From CAYVKM01 sp964452045 (GTDB lineage Bacteria; Calditrichota; Calditrichia; RBG-13-44-9): DNA of 8,607 nucleotides. The notes beneath the pieces were generated by a model. The model saw only the letters and a program-made list of their open reading frames with translations, ran no database searches and was not told the DNA's origin. The translations under genes and the position numbers were made by a program. Within the stretch, counting starts at the first letter, position 1, and each line of letters starts with the position of its first letter. This document shows positions 6,563 through 8,607 of the stretch, piece by piece. The DNA lies in contig CAYVKM010000120.1 of the NCBI GenBank assembly GCA_964452045.1, positions 1-8,607 on the forward strand, given 5' to 3'.

Positions 6563-6793
6563 ATGTCATATATACATGCAGACACCACTATTGAAGAGAT
6601 TGTGCAAGATTATCCGGAACTTATCCGACCACTAATGCAATTTGGAATAAAATGCGTGATGTGCGGTGAACCCATTTGGGGAACATTAAAAGAAAATGCA
6701 GAAGAAAAGGGAATCGAAAATTTTAACGAAATTTTGGAAGAGTTAAATAGCATTATTGAACAATCGCGTCTAGAAATTAAACAGCAAAATTAA
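6563..6793 (+). CDS. DUF1858 CxxC redox-domain protein
   Basis: A 76-residue soluble protein matching the DUF1858 domain (the small disulfide redox domain often found with hybrid cluster proteins). The pattern is an opening TTIEEIVQDYPE (8-19), a helix ending FGIKCVMCGEPIWGTL with C31 and C34, then the GI...EILEELN closing helix (50-62). No signal peptide or membrane segment is present, so it should be cytosolic. Function in the family is not well established; a CxxC dithiol or persulfide role is inferred from the cysteines and from its place between a rhodanese and a thioredoxin. A short charged C-terminal extension (63-76) follows the domain. It starts 20 bases after the rhodanese stop, with AAAGG (6549-6553) as a plausible Shine-Dalgarno, and ends 20 bases before the next gene. 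It has no adjacent hybrid cluster protein here. Confidence 0.87.
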   Translation: MSYIHADTTIEEIVQDYPELIRPLMQFGIKCVMCGEPIWGTLKENAEEKGIENFNEILEELNSIIEQSRLEIKQQN

Positions 6794-6813
6794 TCAGCAA
6801 ATAGGATGAGAAA

Positions 6814-7044
6814 GTGAACAAAAATTTAGTCATAAAATTAAGCCTTTTTACTATCGCTGGGGCAGTGGTTGGTTTTGCTTACTATTATTTTGTGGGATGC
6901 CGGAGTGGCAGCTGTCCGTTAACATCCAATCCTTTAATAACCACAGCCTATGGTTCGCTCATGGGGCTTGTTCTGGGTTTCGACGCCAGACTTTTTAGTA
7001 AACGGAATAAGAAGAATCAAAATAATACAATGGATGACAAATGA
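6814..7044 (+). CDS. DUF6132-like two-TM protein with C-x4-C loop
   Basis: A 76-residue membrane protein that resembles the DUF6132 family, seen mostly in Bacteroidota-type genomes; I know of no proven function. Two helices (about 10-27 and 41-57) flank a loop GCRSGSCPLTSNP holding C29 and C34. Lysines at the N-terminus and the RLFSKRNKK tail (59-67) place both ends inside by the positive-inside rule, so the cysteine loop should face the periplasm, on the same side as the rhodanese lipoprotein. The start is GTG at 6814, supported by AGGATGAG (6802-6809) as Shine-Dalgarno; the in-frame codons after it fit the usual short, lysine-bearing N-terminus. The stop TGA overlaps the next start as ATGA, implying translational coupling with the thioredoxin. 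The family assignment is from pattern memory and is the least certain in the operon. Confidence 0.75.
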   Translation: MNKNLVIKLSLFTIAGAVVGFAYYYFVGCRSGSCPLTSNPLITTAYGSLMGLVLGFDARLFSKRNKKNQNNTMDDK

Positions 7045-7439
7045 TAAGTGTTGTATATGTAATTCTGGCGATCTTGGCTATTATAATGCTCTTTCAATTG
7101 AGCGTGAGGGTAAGGGGGTGGCTTCGGAAAGGAAAACCCGCACCAAAGGTAAGTGGACTCCTGGGAAAGCACATTCTCAAGGGAGAAAAAATTATCGCCT
7201 ATTTTTATTCTCCTACCTGTAGAGCCTGCAAAACCCAGGAACAATATTGGCCCGGCGTCCAAAAGAAGTTCGATAATATCATTCGAATTAATGCGGCAAA
7301 GGATAGAGATGTCGCTCAGGCTTTCGGTATTATGGGCACACCAACTACAATCATAATAGACAATGGTATCATAAAGGATTATTTTGTGGGAATAACTTCA
7401 CCAAATAAAATTTTAAAATCCTTAAAACTAACAAGATGA
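7041..7439 (+). CDS. membrane-anchored thioredoxin-fold protein
   Basis: A 132-residue protein with an N-terminal membrane anchor (about 3-20) and a thioredoxin domain (about 45-130). The active site is YSPTCRACK with C60 and C63 (CRAC, where thioredoxin has CGPC), and the cis-proline loop is GTPTT with P101, so the redox site looks complete. The positively charged stretch after the helix (RVRGWLRKGK, 23-32) suggests that the domain lies in the cytoplasm; an uncleaved anchor with a periplasmic domain is the alternative, and the rule is weak for a single helix. It probably reduces a disulfide or persulfide on a neighbour encoded in the same operon. ATG overlaps the upstream TGA, and its own TGA overlaps an ATG of the next frame in the same way, so expression is tightly linked to both neighbours. 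Confidence 0.91.
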   Translation: MISVVYVILAILAIIMLFQLSVRVRGWLRKGKPAPKVSGLLGKHILKGEKIIAYFYSPTCRACKTQEQYWPGVQKKFDNIIRINAAKDRDVAQAFGIMGTPTTIIIDNGIIKDYFVGITSPNKILKSLKLTR

Positions 7440-7443
7440 AAGG
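7438..7443 (+). promoter_or_regulatory. Shine-Dalgarno that favours the second ATG of the DUF2892 gene
   Basis: GAAAGG lies 7 bases before ATG 7451. The first in-frame ATG (7436, overlapping the thioredoxin stop as ATGA) has no comparable site upstream. The 7451 start also gives MKLNMGSADRIIRL, the usual way DUF2892 proteins begin. Confidence 0.45.
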
Positions 7444-7450
7444 CATTGGT

Positions 7451-7645
7451 ATGAAACTTAATATGGGTAGTGCAGACCGGATTATCCGACTTATAGTCGG
7501 TTTGTTTCTGATATCATTAATATTCTGGGGGCCTCACACATACTGGGGATTAATCGGAGTTATATTAGTTCTTACCGCATTCGTCGGATTCTGTCCTCTG
7601 TATGTACCATTTAAATTATCGACGCGAAAAGAGAAATCGGCGTAA
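7451..7645 (+). CDS. DUF2892 family two-TM protein (YgaP-type membrane domain)
   Basis: A 64-residue inner-membrane protein of the DUF2892 family, the hairpin membrane domain found fused behind rhodanese in E. coli YgaP. Family features: MGSADRIIRLIVGL opening, a first helix (about 14-31), a WGLIGVILVLTAFVGF second helix, and the terminal GFCPLY motif with C48. Charged ends (RIIR and KLSTRKEK) place both termini inside, so C48 lies near the cytoplasmic end of helix two. Here the rhodanese is a separate lipoprotein at the head of the same operon, so YgaP's two parts are split and on different sides of the membrane. An alternative start at ATG 7436 would add five residues (MKGIG) and restore an ATGA overlap with the thioredoxin; I prefer 7451 for its Shine-Dalgarno and family fit. 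It is the last gene of the operon. Confidence 0.87.
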   Translation: MKLNMGSADRIIRLIVGLFLISLIFWGPHTYWGLIGVILVLTAFVGFCPLYVPFKLSTRKEKSA

Positions 7646-7646
7646 T

Positions 7647-7662
7647 ACCAGAATTATCTGGT
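7647..7662. terminator. hairpin between converging genes, possible bidirectional terminator
   Basis: ACCAGA (7647-7652) and TCTGGT (7657-7662) are perfect 6-bp arms around ATTA. The hairpin begins one base after the DUF2892 stop and contains the stop codon of the converging LEA gene. It has no T-tract on either side, so it is not a textbook intrinsic terminator; it could still stop RNA decay or act with a factor. Position between two 3' ends is the main support. Confidence 0.4.
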
Positions 7663-8529
7663 CAAATCTATCTTGCCGGAAGTGTTGATGGGTAAATTGA
7701 CATTCTTCAGCATTTCCGCGCTGGTGTCGAAATTAATATTTCCATCGAATTGATAATCAATTTGATTACCTCCTGTAAGCAGCTGATAAGCTGTTTGACC
7801 CATCTGCAGGAAATTTAATTCGATGGGTATGTCAATCTCACTGTTACCATTTCTGGCAATTTGTATTTTTTTATCTGAAATCCCACTTGCCCAACTTTTT
7901 CCCGCCACCTGAAAATCATATTGAAACTGGTTCAACAAAAATTGTAATGGATTTGAGTTACTTACTTGCAGAGCAAGGTTAAGACTGGCTGAAGTAAATC
8001 CGATCTTGTTTAATTTTAATGAGGATACCTTTACCGAAGGCAGTCTCAATAAAGGGATTTTTCCTTTTTTGCTGATCGGAATTCTGGTATTACCTAAAAT
8101 CGGCAGATTAAAATTCAAACCAAATTTTGCCTCATAATCGCTGCTGTCCTTATTCGATAAAGTATTAAAAGTGTTATAAATATCTTTGAAGGAAAGTTGG
8201 AGGGGAATATCCACCTGACTTATTGAGCGGCTCTCAATTGAAATTGCTTTTTCCTGTTGACCTTTTAAGAAACTGTTCTCGTTCAAAATCAAGTTATAAT
8301 CAAATCCCGCCAGAGAAATAGAGATGGCATTGGGGTTATCGATTGCAAGTATAAAGGAAAGATCAATCGTATTAAAGGTTAAACCAGTTATTCTTACATT
8401 TTGGACAGTGACATCGGGTTTATTAATATTCATCAGATTTTGTACTGAGGCACAACCTGCTATTAAGATAATTGCTAAAAATACAGAAGACCTTGCAAAC
8501 TTTTGAGTTGAGGTAAAAAAATACTTCAT
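7654..8529 (-). CDS. LEA_2/WHy two-domain lipoprotein
   Basis: A 291-residue exported lipoprotein with two tandem LEA type 2 (WHy, LEA14-like) domains. The signal peptide has K9-K/R residues before a hydrophobic core (15-24) and lipobox LIAGC with C26; alanine at +2 permits outer-membrane sorting. Domain 1 spans about 40-155 with the NPN turn in AIDNPNAISI (62-71); domain 2 spans about 167-288 with VSNSNPLQF (189-197). The two align in order, for example VDIPLQLSF (106-114) against IDIPIELNF (232-240), showing an internal duplication. WHy domains are immunoglobulin-like beta sandwiches; bacterial ones are often near stress or envelope genes, but their ligand is unknown and I assign none. Start is supported by GAGGGA on the minus strand just before ATG. 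It converges on the thiol operon with 8 bases between the coding regions; no functional link is evident. Confidence 0.9.
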   Translation of the reverse strand: MKYFFTSTQKFARSSVFLAIILIAGCASVQNLMNINKPDVTVQNVRITGLTFNTIDLSFILAIDNPNAISISLAGFDYNLILNENSFLKGQQEKAISIESRSISQVDIPLQLSFKDIYNTFNTLSNKDSSDYEAKFGLNFNLPILGNTRIPISKKGKIPLLRLPSVKVSSLKLNKIGFTSASLNLALQVSNSNPLQFLLNQFQYDFQVAGKSWASGISDKKIQIARNGNSEIDIPIELNFLQMGQTAYQLLTGGNQIDYQFDGNINFDTSAEMLKNVNLPINTSGKIDLTR

Positions 8530-8607
8530 CGATCCCTCGATAATAATTATTAATAAAGTGCTCTGTCTTGACTTGGTGTTGCATAAAATTAATTAAGTAT
8601 AACCATG
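8530..8607. other. upstream region of the LEA gene, cut by the window edge
   Basis: AT-rich 5' region of the minus-strand LEA lipoprotein. The last three bases are ATG on the plus strand, which could be the start of a divergent gene, but nothing beyond is visible to test this. A plus-strand TTGACT (8568-8573) and TATAAC (8598-8603) are 24 bases apart, too far for a normal promoter. Confidence 0.4.

Noticed and set aside
8568..8603. Plus-strand promoter TTGACT...TATAAC leading into the ATG at the window edge
   Set aside because: The spacing is 24 bases, well outside the usual range, and the putative gene beyond 8607 cannot be seen.

Overview
The window reads as an ordinary chromosomal stretch of an AT-rich, Gram-negative bacterium. 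Two lipoproteins with clear lipoboxes (a rhodanese and a LEA-type protein) point to a periplasm. The mix of a PolX with a PHP domain, a bacteroidete-type CPBP protease and a DUF6132-like small protein suggests the FCB assemblage (Bacteroidota, Ignavibacteriota, Calditrichota, Marinimicrobia or similar). That placement is inference; there is no rRNA or other lineage marker here. I see no tRNA, CRISPR array, insertion sequence or phage gene.

Layout. Bases 1-168 are the 3' end of an unrecognised CDS. After a 426-base AT-rich gap with a candidate promoter and operator-like inverted repeat comes a YcaQ/AlkZ-like (HTH_42) protein (595-1686). A CPBP-family membrane protease follows on the same strand (1822-2709). 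It converges on, and overlaps by 27 bases, a minus-strand pair: a queuosine-precursor transporter yhhQ (5126-4434) followed after 26 bases by a PHP-domain DNA polymerase X (4407-2683). Rightward of yhhQ, pgsA (5365-5970) is transcribed divergently.

A compact plus-strand operon at 6141-7645 encodes five small proteins: a rhodanese lipoprotein, a DUF1858 CxxC protein, a two-TM DUF6132-like protein with a C-x4-C loop, a membrane-anchored thioredoxin and a DUF2892 two-TM protein. Spacings are 20 bases, 20 bases, then ATGA-type stop/start junctions. Every member carries a conserved-looking cysteine, and predicted topologies place some on each side of the inner membrane. The natural reading is a thiol or persulfide (sulfane sulfur) relay, a dispersed relative of the fused rhodanese-DUF2892 protein YgaP. 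A two-domain LEA_2/WHy lipoprotein (8529-7654) converges on the end of this operon with 8 bases between the coding regions and a perfect hairpin at the junction.

The items most worth a second look are the five-gene thiol operon, the HTH_42 protein that lacks the QxQ catalytic motif, and a shared inverted repeat AGACA-N4-GTCTA found upstream of both the HTH_42 gene and the CPBP gene. The HTH_42 protein and PolX would both fit base-excision or gap repair, but they are not in one transcription unit.
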